A DNA stretch of 64,000 nucleotides, taken from contig NJBN01000002.1 in assembly GCA_005223185.1 (NCBI GenBank), forward strand, positions 434,001 through 498,000. Reading direction: 5' to 3'. The translations under genes were made by a program, and so were the position numbers. The notes beneath the pieces were generated by a model. That model was not told the DNA's origin. It did no database searches and saw nothing but the letters and a program-made list of their open reading frames with translations. The stretch comes from a candidate division LCP-89 bacterium B3_LCP. Lineage in GTDB: Bacteria; Electryoneota; B3-LCP. Shown piece after piece: positions 21,299 through 29,077 of the stretch. Positions within the stretch are counted from its first letter, which is position 1. Each line of letters starts with the position of its first letter.

Positions 21299-21730
21299 AT
21301 GGAAATTACTTTAACAGGAAAGATAATACTCTACGCCGATATAGCCATATTCGCGTTATTCTGCCTCATTATTCTATACTGGCAGATCAATGTTTTGCGT
21401 GGGAAGGCGATGTCAAATCCCGACGGTTCAACTGATGATTGGCATGAACAGAAATTAATTTATGGTATTGCTGTGGCGGATATTTTCGTGGCAATTCCTG
21501 TGGCGTTGACCGGTATTGCATTGATCTTCGGAGGTCTGAAAATCGGTTATTATCTAACTGGATTAGCCAGCTTCTGGTTCTTATGGGCGAATGTGATGGC
21601 TACGGTAACAAGTTTGCGATTCGAAAGACCAAGAATCACGCTTTACTGGATTATCGTGTACCCATTTGGTGTATTCTTAGCGCTGATATATATCGTCTGG
21701 TCGATTATTTACTTTGAGGTGATATTTTAG
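21299..21730 (+). CDS. Small membrane protein with four predicted helices
   Basis: 143 aa, not recognised. Helices at about 9-29, 55-77, 82-105 and 116-140, with a polar stretch (MSNPDGSTDDWHEQKL) between the first and second. GAGGAG lies 7 bases before the ATG. Size and topology resemble the preceding protein, but no sequence similarity is obvious by eye. Followed by an intergenic repeat. Confidence 0.7.
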   Translation: MEITLTGKIILYADIAIFALFCLIILYWQINVLRGKAMSNPDGSTDDWHEQKLIYGIAVADIFVAIPVALTGIALIFGGLKIGYYLTGLASFWFLWANVMATVTSLRFERPRITLYWIIVYPFGVFLALIYIVWSIIYFEVIF

Positions 21731-21736
21731 AATGTT

Positions 21737-21763
21737 GTTGGGTTATGCGAAGCTTAATCCAAC
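21737..21763. repeat. GTTGGGTTA...TAATCCAAC palindromic repeat, copy 1
   Basis: Nine-base arms with one G-U pair around TGCGAAGCT. A second copy with arms TTGGGTT / AACCCAA is at 23658-23682. Similar sequences are widespread intergenic repeats in many bacteria. Confidence 0.65.
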
Positions 21764-21817
21764 AGCTTTCTCGGCCACTTGCCGTGCTTCCCATCTGCCA
21801 AAATGAAAGGAGTAGTG

Positions 21818-22321
21818 GTGTTAGTAAAACTAGTTATTACAGCCAATATATGTTTAGTATTTGTTGCATTCTATTGCCTTTTTAACGGCTTTCTATTGTT
21901 TGGTATAGGTGCAATATTAATTTCATTTGTTCTATCAGCTGTAAGTAGAAGGCTACTACTGAGAAGAAAAGAAATCGTACTTTTGGATTTCTACCAGAAA
22001 GACTCTAGAGGTGTGAGAAGAAACTTTCTGAATTATTGTGGAGCCTTTTTAATGGAAAGATGTGGATTAGATAATACACAAGCAAACTTACTTGTACACG
22101 ACCCAGAACTTGGCGAAGAACTTGACTCTAAGAAGAGAGATTGGCTAGACTTAATTTCAGGAAAAGATCCTGACGAACTCCTGATACCAAAAGCTTTTGA
22201 TGCACCAGAAATGGAAATAATTAATGAAACATTACTAAGGTATGCAAAAGAGTTCCCCAAGAGGATGAATAAGATAAAAGAATATTTAAGGACAATTGGT
22301 CACCCTTATGGCGACCTATGA
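21818..22321 (+). CDS. Membrane-anchored protein of unknown function
   Basis: 167 aa, not recognised. Two adjacent hydrophobic stretches at the N-terminus (about residues 3-21 and 24-40), then a basic RRLLLRRK and a cytoplasmic helical, charged domain to the end. The start is GTG at 21818: AAAGGAG lies 5 bases upstream, and the ATG at 21779 lies within the tail of the preceding repeat and has no binding site. The coding sequence is AT-rich, like the HEPN-motif genes nearby. Confidence 0.6.
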   Translation: MLVKLVITANICLVFVAFYCLFNGFLLFGIGAILISFVLSAVSRRLLLRRKEIVLLDFYQKDSRGVRRNFLNYCGAFLMERCGLDNTQANLLVHDPELGEELDSKKRDWLDLISGKDPDELLIPKAFDAPEMEIINETLLRYAKEFPKRMNKIKEYLRTIGHPYGDL

Positions 22322-22338
22322 TTGGGCTAGTAGAGTAG

Positions 22339-22373
22339 GGTGGACTAAACGAAGATGAAGTCATAGTGCAGTC
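22339..22373. repeat. GGTGGACT hairpin repeat, copy 2
   Basis: GGTGGACT and AGTCTACC arms (one G-U pair) around a 19-base spacer. It matches the outer arms of the element at 17195-17234. The sequence up to about 22490 also contains TCTGCGAAATCCATTAATCA, a variant of another common intergenic repeat. Confidence 0.55.
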
Positions 22374-22574
22374 TACCAAGCAAAAAAACAATCAGCAATC
22401 CAGACAAATTCGCCAGCTGGCTGACTGATGTCACTGACAAAATCTGCGAAATCCATTAATCAGTGGGAATCAGCGATTCGGACAATATAATCAGACAATA
22501 ATCGAACACGGAGCTGAAGAAGGTTTAGAATCTGCACTCAAGAGTTATGGTCTATTAAGAAAAGAGGATCAATT

Positions 22575-23150
22575 ATGACAAAGCAGAAGAAGATTAAAGT
22601 ACAAGACCTCAGTTTAGATGAAGTAACAAATTCAATAGACTACCTAGAAAAAGCCTATTATTTTATTCAGCAAACCGAGAAAGAAAAAAACGCCTGGAAA
22701 TGGGTCATGCTATCACTACACGGAGCACTATACGGATTTGCTATTTGTGCTTGTAGAGGATCGAGTAATCGGCTTGTGACAAAGAAAGATAGTGAAGATC
22801 TGATAAGCATAAGAAAAGCTCTTGAGTATTGTAGAGACAAGGATATCATGGGACGATTCGTTCATAGTAAGCCGTTAATCTTAACTGAACAGCAAGAAGA
22901 ATCAATTGAACGGTTAATCGACGAATTCAGAAACCGTTTCATACATTTTATGCCAACCTTGCGGTCAATCGAATTGCACGACTTACCGAAAGTGTCTCTT
23001 GATATATTAGATGCGATCAGGTTTTTGGCTTTGGAGACGGGTAATATTCTTTGCCAGAGAAAAAATAAAACTCGGAGGATAAAATCTTTAATTTTTCAGA
23101 GTAGAAAAATCCTTAAGAAAATGTCCCTGTACACGGAATCATTGAACTAG
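22575..23150 (+). CDS. HEPN-like helical protein (RNxxxH motif), unknown function
   Basis: 191 aa, all-helical and AT-rich. Residues 119-124 read RNRFIH in the context EFRNRFIHFMP, the RNxxxH motif of HEPN domains. The N-terminal WKWVMLSLHGALYGFAICACRG and the later ELHDLP-SLDILDAI belong to a family of similar proteins I have seen in many bacterial genomes without an assigned role. No partner nucleotidyltransferase lies beside it. The start follows a GAGGAT about 9 bases before the ATG. Flanked by repeats on both sides. Confidence 0.65.
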   Translation: MTKQKKIKVQDLSLDEVTNSIDYLEKAYYFIQQTEKEKNAWKWVMLSLHGALYGFAICACRGSSNRLVTKKDSEDLISIRKALEYCRDKDIMGRFVHSKPLILTEQQEESIERLIDEFRNRFIHFMPTLRSIELHDLPKVSLDILDAIRFLALETGNILCQRKNKTRRIKSLIFQSRKILKKMSLYTESLN

Positions 23151-23182
23151 AGAAAGCTTGAACAGGTACATTTTCACGCTAC

Positions 23183-23212
23183 GTCAGGCCCTGAACACAA
23201 TAGAGACCTGAC
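23183..23212. repeat. Palindromic repeat (GTCAGG...GACCTGAC), degraded copy
   Basis: GTCAGGCC and GACCTGAC arms with a shortened centre; related to 17132-17177 and 28545-28590. Confidence 0.5.
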
Positions 23213-23290
23213 ACCTGACTATTTTCTCCCACTTTTCCCTTGCATTTAACCATACATTGTTGTATATTATATACAGGAACCCTCTTGACT

Positions 23291-23316
23291 GTCATCCTGA
23301 GCGAAGCGAAGGATCT
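23291..23316. repeat. CATCCTGAGCGAAG-type dispersed repeat
   Basis: ATCCT-GA-GC-GAA-GC-GA-AGGAT is a small palindrome of a type found scattered between genes in many unrelated bacteria. Confidence 0.7.
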
Positions 23317-23438
23317 CATATTCTTCCACCGTTATTGCTCCGTAGGAGTCCCTTTAGGACGAGGACGGCGCAGCCTGACAAAGCAATCTCATGCTTTCTA
23401 CACTCACAACTAACTGCTAAAAAGCTCCTTCTTGACAA

Positions 23439-23611
23439 CGACAAATATGGCAGAGGCGACAAATATGTCAGACTACCTAAACCATCAGAATAACAATTAC
23501 ATAACCCCCCAAAACGACAGATATGTCGCAATTATAAATTTCGTGCGGGGGAGTTATAAATTTTGTCGTTTTTGTGCTGAAAAGCAAAGTCGCCTTCGTC
23601 AAATATGTCGG
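23439..23611. repeat. Four copies of a CGACAAATATGTC-like motif
   Basis: Copies at 23439-23453, 23457-23471, 23515-23529 and 23597-23611. The third, CGACAGATATGTCG, is almost a perfect palindrome. Spacing is irregular (18, 58 and 82 bases). They lie 100-270 bases before the M16 peptidase start and could be operator sites or repeat debris. Confidence 0.6.
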
Positions 23612-23657
23612 CTACATGAAATGTAAAATAATCCATTTCTTGAGCGCAGAATGACCA

Positions 23658-23682
23658 TTGGGTTGCGCTTTGCTTAACCCAA
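23658..23682. repeat. TTGGGTT...AACCCAA palindromic repeat, copy 2
   Basis: Seven-base perfect arms around GCGCTTTGCTT, ending 29 bases before the M16 gene; related to 21737-21763. Confidence 0.6.
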
Positions 23683-23711
23683 CCTGCGGGATTTTGAAAT
23701 AAGGATTGTAT

Positions 23712-26312
23712 ATGAATAAATTCATCGGTTTAGCGGTTCTATGCTTCCCCCTCCTAACCTTCGCAACGGAGCCCCTCACCCTCCACACTCTGGATAACGG
23801 TCTGATCATCTACACCAAGGAGGATCATGCCAGACCACTGGTGTCGTTGTTCTCCATCGTTGATGGAGGCAGCAGGACGGAGACGGACGATATCGCCGGG
23901 TTGTCTCACTTCTACGAACATCTGATCGCACGGGGAGGATCGAAGCGGCAGGCTGAAACCGAATACCGCCGCCAGATGATGGTGTTGGGGCAATCGCATA
24001 TCTACACCTACGATGACGGCACCGCTTACGGCTTCACCGTGCCCAGAGACAACTTCGATGAAGCGCTCTGGCGCCTGGCGGACTTCATGATGGACCTGAT
24101 CCCGGATACGTCCGGCATTCGCAAGGAACGTACCATCGTGATGGAAGAGCTGCACATGAGCTACACCGATAATCCTTCCGGGCACTGCTACGAACAGCTC
24201 ATGCAGGCGGCCTTCACCGAACATCCCTATTACCCTACCACGATAGGTCTGGCGGAGGTAATAGAGACCACCACACTGGAGAAATTGCAGACGTTCTATC
24301 AAGAACGCTATGTCCCCAACCAGATCGTCATGGCGGTGGTAGGCGATTTCGATACGGACGAGATCGTAGCCAAAATCGACCGGGAGTTCGGAAAATATCC
24401 ATCTGGCAAGATCAGCTTTGAACTGGGAAAGACGGAACCGCAGCAGACATCCTTCCGGCAGGTTTCGGATCAGATGGAGGTATCTTCAGATTATATCATG
24501 TTGGGGTATCACATTCCTCCTACCGCTTCATCTGTTATGCCAGCCTTAATGGTACTTACCGAAATATTAGGCGGATCGGACAATTCCCGGCTGCAGATGG
24601 CGCTCAGAATTAATGATAATTTAGCCTACAGCGTCCATGCTTATACGGATTTCCTGCGGGATGCATCGATGCTGTTTGTTGGTATGCAGTGTGAACCTGA
24701 AAAAGAAAGAGCTGCAATAGAAAAAACCTTTGCCGAGATTCAACGCTTAGGTAGAATGGGTATCTCCAATGAAGAGCTGGAAGGGGTGAAACGGAAGCTG
24801 ATTACCGAAGACATTTTAAAAAGCGAAACCTACCGGGATCAGGCAGAGAAAATCTGCCACTATCACATACGCAAAGCGCCAGCTCTGGTTAACCATTACA
24901 GCAAACTGATAGAAGCGGTTACCACAACGGACGTTCAAGCAGCAGCCCTGAAATACTTGGATGCTTCCCAGGCGACTCTTTCATTGGTTATGCCCGAAGG
25001 TAGATCTGTTATGGAATACGCTTCTTTGGTGGCGGGATACAGTCTCATCACCGATGCCAATATCCAATATGAGAATTCAGATCCCGGACCACATTTTGTG
25101 GAACTTGAGAACGGGCTTCGTCTGATAGTGCAAGCTAACAGCGCTTCTCCGACTGCCTGCGTAACTGCATACGTTCAGGGTGGTCAGTGGTTGGAGGCTA
25201 AAAATAAGAGCGGATCTGCTTACTTAACGACCAAGATGCTAAGGTACGGAACTGAGAAGTGTTCCAGAGAAGAGATTTCTACACTAATCGATGAACTTGG
25301 GATTGAACTGTGGAATCAGACACATGAAGATTTCATCACCGTTGGCATGAGCGGTCTATCCGATAAAGTAAAAGAGGGGTTGGATCTGTTGGATCAGATG
25401 CTCTTTCATTCTACCTTCCTAAAAAGTGAATTCGAGAATGCCAAAGCCAGGCATGTTCAGACAGCTCGCAGTCTGGAAGATCAACCCTGGGAATATACTC
25501 ATACAGAAGCATTGAGTGATCTCTATCAAAAAAGCCCCTATCGAAATCCGGCCGTAGGAAATATTGATGATGTTGAAGATCTGAAACTGGCGGACGTGCG
25601 AGGATACTACACCCGCGCGTTTGTCCCTGCGAATATGGTGATAGTAGCGGTTGGTGATATAGATCCCAATAAGTTAATCGAAAGAATGCAAGGAATGTGG
25701 GGGGAATTACCCTCCAGAAAAGCTCCTCTGGTGAAACCGGTATTCGATGTAGCGCCGAAGAAGATGCAAGCGCGATCCGTTTACAAACGTAAGGATCAAA
25801 ACACTTTCAATATATCCTTCTTGACTGTTGGCGTGGATCACCCCGATTTCCTGCCTCTGGTTGTAACCAAGCGCATCCTGAACACGCGGCTGTTCTTCAA
25901 ATATGTCTATGATAAAGGAATGGCGTACCGCATGTGGACGCGCATGCATCCTCGCATGGGACAAGCGCGCTTCTACTTCGAAATGGGTTGTTCAGATGAA
26001 AACTTTCCTATTGCCGTGAAGGGCATACTTCAGGATCTGGATGCGTTTCTCAGGGAGCCCATATCTAAGGAAATACTGAATACAGCCAAAAATGACGAAA
26101 TCACCCGCAACCGCATGAGCTATCAGACTAATCGTAGCATCTCGGAAGGATACGGTTACTGGGAGACAGTGGGTTTGGGATATCAATTCTTCGAAGAATT
26201 TCCCAATCTCATAAATGAGGTAACGGCACATCAGGTTGAGAAGGCAGCGCGTAAATATCTGAGCGCTGAACGCTACCAGTTAGTAAACGTGGGGACGGCG
26301 AAGGTGAAGTAG
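23712..26312 (+). CDS. M16 family zinc metallopeptidase (two-domain, secreted)
   Basis: 866 aa. A short signal peptide (MNKFIGLAVLCFPLLTFA) is followed by two M16 halves. The first has the inverted zinc motif HxxEH at H66, E69 and H70 (HFYEHL), with the third ligand Glu at 145/146 (IVMEELHM). The second half, from about residue 455 (HFVELENGLRLIV), lacks HxxEH, as in many pitrilysin/processing-peptidase-like proteins that need both halves to form the chamber. Probably degrades peptides in the periplasm. The start is ATG 23712 with AAGGA 6 bases upstream. A decayed piece of a second copy lies at 27519-27609. Confidence 0.93.
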   Translation: MNKFIGLAVLCFPLLTFATEPLTLHTLDNGLIIYTKEDHARPLVSLFSIVDGGSRTETDDIAGLSHFYEHLIARGGSKRQAETEYRRQMMVLGQSHIYTYDDGTAYGFTVPRDNFDEALWRLADFMMDLIPDTSGIRKERTIVMEELHMSYTDNPSGHCYEQLMQAAFTEHPYYPTTIGLAEVIETTTLEKLQTFYQERYVPNQIVMAVVGDFDTDEIVAKIDREFGKYPSGKISFELGKTEPQQTSFRQVSDQMEVSSDYIMLGYHIPPTASSVMPALMVLTEILGGSDNSRLQMALRINDNLAYSVHAYTDFLRDASMLFVGMQCEPEKERAAIEKTFAEIQRLGRMGISNEELEGVKRKLITEDILKSETYRDQAEKICHYHIRKAPALVNHYSKLIEAVTTTDVQAAALKYLDASQATLSLVMPEGRSVMEYASLVAGYSLITDANIQYENSDPGPHFVELENGLRLIVQANSASPTACVTAYVQGGQWLEAKNKSGSAYLTTKMLRYGTEKCSREEISTLIDELGIELWNQTHEDFITVGMSGLSDKVKEGLDLLDQMLFHSTFLKSEFENAKARHVQTARSLEDQPWEYTHTEALSDLYQKSPYRNPAVGNIDDVEDLKLADVRGYYTRAFVPANMVIVAVGDIDPNKLIERMQGMWGELPSRKAPLVKPVFDVAPKKMQARSVYKRKDQNTFNISFLTVGVDHPDFLPLVVTKRILNTRLFFKYVYDKGMAYRMWTRMHPRMGQARFYFEMGCSDENFPIAVKGILQDLDAFLREPISKEILNTAKNDEITRNRMSYQTNRSISEGYGYWETVGLGYQFFEEFPNLINEVTAHQVEKAARKYLSAERYQLVNVGTAKVK

Positions 26313-26332
26313 AGAAATAAAGGAATTATAAT

Positions 26333-27466
26333 ATGCGCAGGGTATTAAAAATGGTCTTCATTATTATCACTCTATTGGTAGTTGCTTTTTGGACTACATA
26401 TTACTTTTCAACTGACAGACTTACTCAGTTTGGAGGTAATCCAGAAGGCACCAGGCTAGAAAGGTTGAAACAATCCCCGCAGTATAACGGGGAGAAATTC
26501 GTCAATGAGCAGGAAACCGGTTTATCCTGGGGTATTAGCGGCTATATGAAAATGCTGTCGAAATGGTTTTTCGGCAAAGAGATCCGTGAACCGGAGGGAG
26601 TTATTCCAATCATCCAGCTGACTTCGGCCTCATTTAAGAAAGAATCTCGGGAAGATTTGCGAGTAACCTGGTTAGGGCATTCCACAGCTTTAATTGAAAT
26701 CAATGGCTACAGGATTCTTACTGATCCGGTCTGGAGCAAGCGATGCTCTCCCTCAACTCTAACAGGGCCCGCTCGTTTTTATCCCGTTCCTATTTCCTTG
26801 GATGATGTGCCTCATTTAGATGCTATCATTATCTCTCACGACCATTACGATCATTTGGATAAGGACGCGGTACGCATTCTTGCTGCTACCGGAGTGCCAT
26901 TTTATGTTCCCCTTGGCGTAGGCGCGCATCTAGAGAAATGGGGAATTGTGCAGTCACAGATTTTCGAAATGGACTGGTGGGATTCAGTGAGTGTAACATC
27001 AGAATTGGATCTCATAGCAACACCCGCCAGGCACTTCTCGGGCCGTGGAATATCCATGGGCAGCAACCTGACGCTATGGACATCATGGGTAATTATCGGA
27101 CCATCGTACCGCATGTTTTTCAGCGGCGATACGGGCGAATTCCCCGGCCTGGCTGATATTGGTCAAAGATACGGGCCCTTCGACCTAACGATGATTGAAA
27201 GCGGCGCTTACGACAAACTTTGGCCTGATCTACATTTAAATCCGCGGCAGGCTGTCGCCGCTCATCTGGCGCTCAGGGGAGGAGTTCTAATGCCAATCCA
27301 TTGGGGAACTTTCAATTTAGCCTATCACGACTGGTTCGAACCACCCGAGTGGCTGGTCAAGGAAGCTTTGCCGAAAAATACCCGACTCGCTATTCCCCGC
27401 CCTGGCCAAACTTTTACAGTCTCTGATCCCCCAGAAATTGATTATTGGTGGCGATACGTTAAATAA
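26333..27466 (+). CDS. Membrane-anchored metallo-beta-lactamase-fold hydrolase (NAPE-PLD-like)
   Basis: 377 aa. An N-terminal hydrophobic anchor (residues about 7-26) is followed by an MBL fold. It has WLGHSTALIEINGYRILTDPVWS, the zinc motif HDHYDHLD (H169, H171, D173, H174), FSGDTGE and a C-terminal PIHWGTF. This arrangement matches the NAPE-PLD/UlaG-like branch (COG2220), whose members hydrolyse phosphodiester or lactone bonds; the substrate here is unknown. AAAGGAATT precedes the ATG. It follows the M16 gene by 20 bases and may share its transcript. Confidence 0.88.
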   Translation: MRRVLKMVFIIITLLVVAFWTTYYFSTDRLTQFGGNPEGTRLERLKQSPQYNGEKFVNEQETGLSWGISGYMKMLSKWFFGKEIREPEGVIPIIQLTSASFKKESREDLRVTWLGHSTALIEINGYRILTDPVWSKRCSPSTLTGPARFYPVPISLDDVPHLDAIIISHDHYDHLDKDAVRILAATGVPFYVPLGVGAHLEKWGIVQSQIFEMDWWDSVSVTSELDLIATPARHFSGRGISMGSNLTLWTSWVIIGPSYRMFFSGDTGEFPGLADIGQRYGPFDLTMIESGAYDKLWPDLHLNPRQAVAAHLALRGGVLMPIHWGTFNLAYHDWFEPPEWLVKEALPKNTRLAIPRPGQTFTVSDPPEIDYWWRYVK

Positions 27467-27518
27467 AAGTGAGGCTTCGATCCGCGATAATGAGCTCCTT
27501 ATAGAAGATGTAATAATA

Positions 27519-27609
27519 ATGAGCTACCAAACCAATCGCGGCAGCGCGTAAATATCTGAATACCGATAAATACCAGTTGGTCAATATAGGGACTGCTGAG
27601 ATTAAATGA
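27519..27609 (+). pseudogene. Remnant of a second M16 peptidase gene (C-terminal fragment)
   Basis: ATG at 27519 encodes MSYQTNR, identical to the segment MSYQTNR near the C-terminus of the M16 protein at 23712-26312. A deletion and frame change at about 27540 then joins AARKYLNTDKYQLVNIGTAE (27541 on), which aligns with that protein's last residues (AARKYLSAERYQLVNVGTAK) and ends at a stop at the matching place. The rest of the gene is gone. The differences are amino-acid substitutions, so it came from a diverged paralogue, not a recent copy. Confidence 0.85.
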
Positions 27610-27682
27610 AGGGTAATCATATATTGAAAATGTTGCGAGAATTCACACAGCGCTGAAGCCACGCGCTACGGATATATTAAAC

Positions 27683-27718
27683 CCCGCTGTCCCGAAGGGA
27701 TGCCTGTGGCAAAGCGGG
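27683..27718. repeat. Three-stem hairpin element
   Basis: Outer arms CCCGCT / AGCGGG enclose two small hairpins, TCCC-GAA-GGGA and GCC-TGT-GGC. CCCGAAGG and GCCTG recall the repeats at 14133 and 16480. Confidence 0.5.
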
Positions 27719-27830
27719 CTGCAAATAATAGAGGAGCCTCATTCATGGGGGGTACAAAATATGTAGATCCGTTCTTTCCCGTAGGGACTAGTTCGGAGTA
27801 GGGTGGGGCGGAAGAAAAAGGAAGAAAACT

Positions 27831-27909
27831 GAACCACAGATTACACTGATTACGCAGATGACACAGATACATCCATGTGATCCGTTGCATTCGCGATAAT
27901 CCGTGGTTC
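27831..27909. repeat. Long palindromic intergenic repeat (GAACCAC...GTGGTTC)
   Basis: Arms GAACCACAGATTAC and ATAATCCGTGGTTC match at 12 of 14 positions around about 50 bases. The ATCCGTGG / CACAGATT wording is shared by a very common class of short intergenic palindromes. Confidence 0.65.
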
Positions 27910-28005
27910 AGACAATAGCTGAACCCGGTCAGAGGAAGGTGGGGCACCCTCTACTAGGCGGTGTGGACAGACCCAACAGCAAACTGAATAAAAGGAGATA
28001 AAGAG

Positions 28006-28536
28006 ATGAAAAATAATAGCAAAAATGAAATGATGAAATCTCATCTTATGAGTTACCTTGATATTGCTACGAAATTTAGAAATCACGAATTTAATATACA
28101 AATGTTGCGAAATGTGGTGTTTACAGGTGTTCAAACAGTACTCCTTGCTTGTTATGCCGCTACAATAGGGAAGCACACTGAATCATCTCTTGCCATAGCT
28201 TGTTTTGGTATATTAATGTCATCTATTTGGTTTTTTTACTATCGTTCCTCTTTGTATTGGGGGCGTTATTGGGAATTTCGATGCAGACAGGTCAACGATA
28301 AAGCGGTGAAGGAACTTGGCTTGGGAATTAATATTTTTAAAGGACATCCAGTTGGTAAGAAACAGAACAAAATACCTTCTATTATGCATGGTGGAAGAAT
28401 ATATAAACCTCGCGATGTCCATGGAGTACTATTATCAGTACCAATATTTTCCGGTTTTCTTTGGATTATTCTAGCTGCAGTAATTGTGTATTTATTCTTA
28501 AACGGAGAGCCAATACATTTGGGGGTTATAATCTAG
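28006..28536 (+). CDS. Small membrane protein, RipA/SLATT-like topology, unknown function
   Basis: 176 aa. A charged N-terminal helix (FRNHEFNIQMLRN), two close membrane helices (about 40-58 and 62-79), an aromatic/basic segment YYRSSLYWGRYWEFRCRQVNDKAVKEL, and a last helix near 145-165. The order of a helix pair followed by an aromatic-basic cytoplasmic helix recalls RipA-type or SLATT-type membrane proteins, but I cannot confirm this by eye. AAAGGAG lies 9 bases before the ATG. Flanked by repeats. Confidence 0.6.
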   Translation: MKNNSKNEMMKSHLMSYLDIATKFRNHEFNIQMLRNVVFTGVQTVLLACYAATIGKHTESSLAIACFGILMSSIWFFYYRSSLYWGRYWEFRCRQVNDKAVKELGLGINIFKGHPVGKKQNKIPSIMHGGRIYKPRDVHGVLLSVPIFSGFLWIILAAVIVYLFLNGEPIHLGVII

Positions 28537-28544
28537 TTATCTGA

Positions 28545-28590
28545 TTGTGTCAGGTCACACTTTCCTAAAGGGAATCAAGACCTGACACAA
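28545..28590. repeat. Palindromic repeat (TTGTGTCAGGTC...GACCTGACACAA), copy 2
   Basis: Perfect 12-base arms with a 22-base centre that itself contains TTCC / GGAA. It lies just after a gene stop and could also act as an mRNA 3' hairpin. Confidence 0.85.
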
Positions 28591-28707
28591 TGGAGAAGGC
28601 AAACCTGCCGCAACAGAGAACCCACTTTCCCCCCAAAACCATTTGCAATTTGAGTTTCAGCAGCTTATCTTTAAAATCTTAAACTATATAATCCTAAAAT
28701 ATCCACC

Positions 28708-29070
28708 ATGAAAAAAATACTGATAGTTGACGACGACAAGAGCATCGTGGACGTTTTGACAGAAACGCTGGCAGGAGAGGACCGCACCATTCGTTGGGCG
28801 TATGACGGCAAAGGTGCGCTTAACTGGATCAGCAAGGAAGTTTTCGATCTCATAGTCTGCGACCTGATGATGCCCAAAGTTCACGGGTTCCAGATTCTGG
28901 AATGGGTGCGCTCAAATCCTGGTTGCAACACTACGCGCGTGGTAATCCTCACTGCCAAGTCGTACAAACTGGACGCAGATAAGGCGAAAAAGGGCGGCGC
29001 TGATATGTTCATCAGCAAACCTTTCGAAATAGCAGATTTAAAGGAGAAAATAGATAAACTCCTGAGTTAG
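28708..29070 (+). CDS. CheY-like stand-alone response regulator
   Basis: 120 aa, a single receiver domain. Acidic pocket VDDDKS near the N-terminus, phosphorylation site D52 (VCDLMMPK), the conserved Thr/Ala region VVILTAK and Lys in ISKPFE. There is no output domain and no histidine kinase in the neighbourhood. No Shine-Dalgarno sequence is visible; TATAAT lies at 28687-28692, only about 15 bases before the ATG, so the leader would be very short. It is followed after 7 bases by an MBL hydrolase gene, its likely functional partner. Confidence 0.93.
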   Translation: MKKILIVDDDKSIVDVLTETLAGEDRTIRWAYDGKGALNWISKEVFDLIVCDLMMPKVHGFQILEWVRSNPGCNTTRVVILTAKSYKLDADKAKKGGADMFISKPFEIADLKEKIDKLLS

Positions 29071-29077
29071 AGGAATT

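Larger units (their letters stand above)
23151..23711. other. Repeat-rich intergenic region upstream of the M16 peptidase gene
   Basis: About 560 bases with no convincing gene. In order: a degraded GTCAGG...CCTGAC palindrome, a CATCCTGAGCGAAG repeat, four CGACAAATATGTC-like motifs, and a TTGGGTT / AACCCAA repeat. Short frames here translate repeats, not conserved protein. Confidence 0.7.
27467..28005. other. Intergenic region with an M16 gene remnant and palindromic repeats
   Basis: About 540 bases without an intact gene. It contains the M16 remnant (27519-27609), a three-stem hairpin (27683-27718), sequence resembling the GGGTGG repeats near 27800 and 27940, and a long palindrome (27831-27909). 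Confidence 0.7.

Noticed and set aside
23257-23626. Short plus-strand frames in the repeat-rich gap
   Set aside because: They translate the CATCCTGAGCGAAG and CGACAAATATGTC repeats and show no ribosome-binding site or recognisable motif.
23754-24302. 182-codon minus-strand frame
   Set aside because: It lies antisense within the well-supported M16 gene; no signal or motif of its own.
27459-27947. Minus-strand frames of 67 and 93 codons
   Set aside because: They overlap the M16 remnant and palindromic repeats and have no family motif; I treat them as chance.
17105-28700. CRISPR array
   Set aside because: The repeats are palindromic, irregularly spaced and of several families; there are no regular direct repeats with spacers and no cas genes.
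17105-28700. Prophage or integrative element
   Set aside because: No integrase, transposase, structural phage gene or clear attachment site was found; tRNA-Gly at 29990 has no repeated 3' end nearby.
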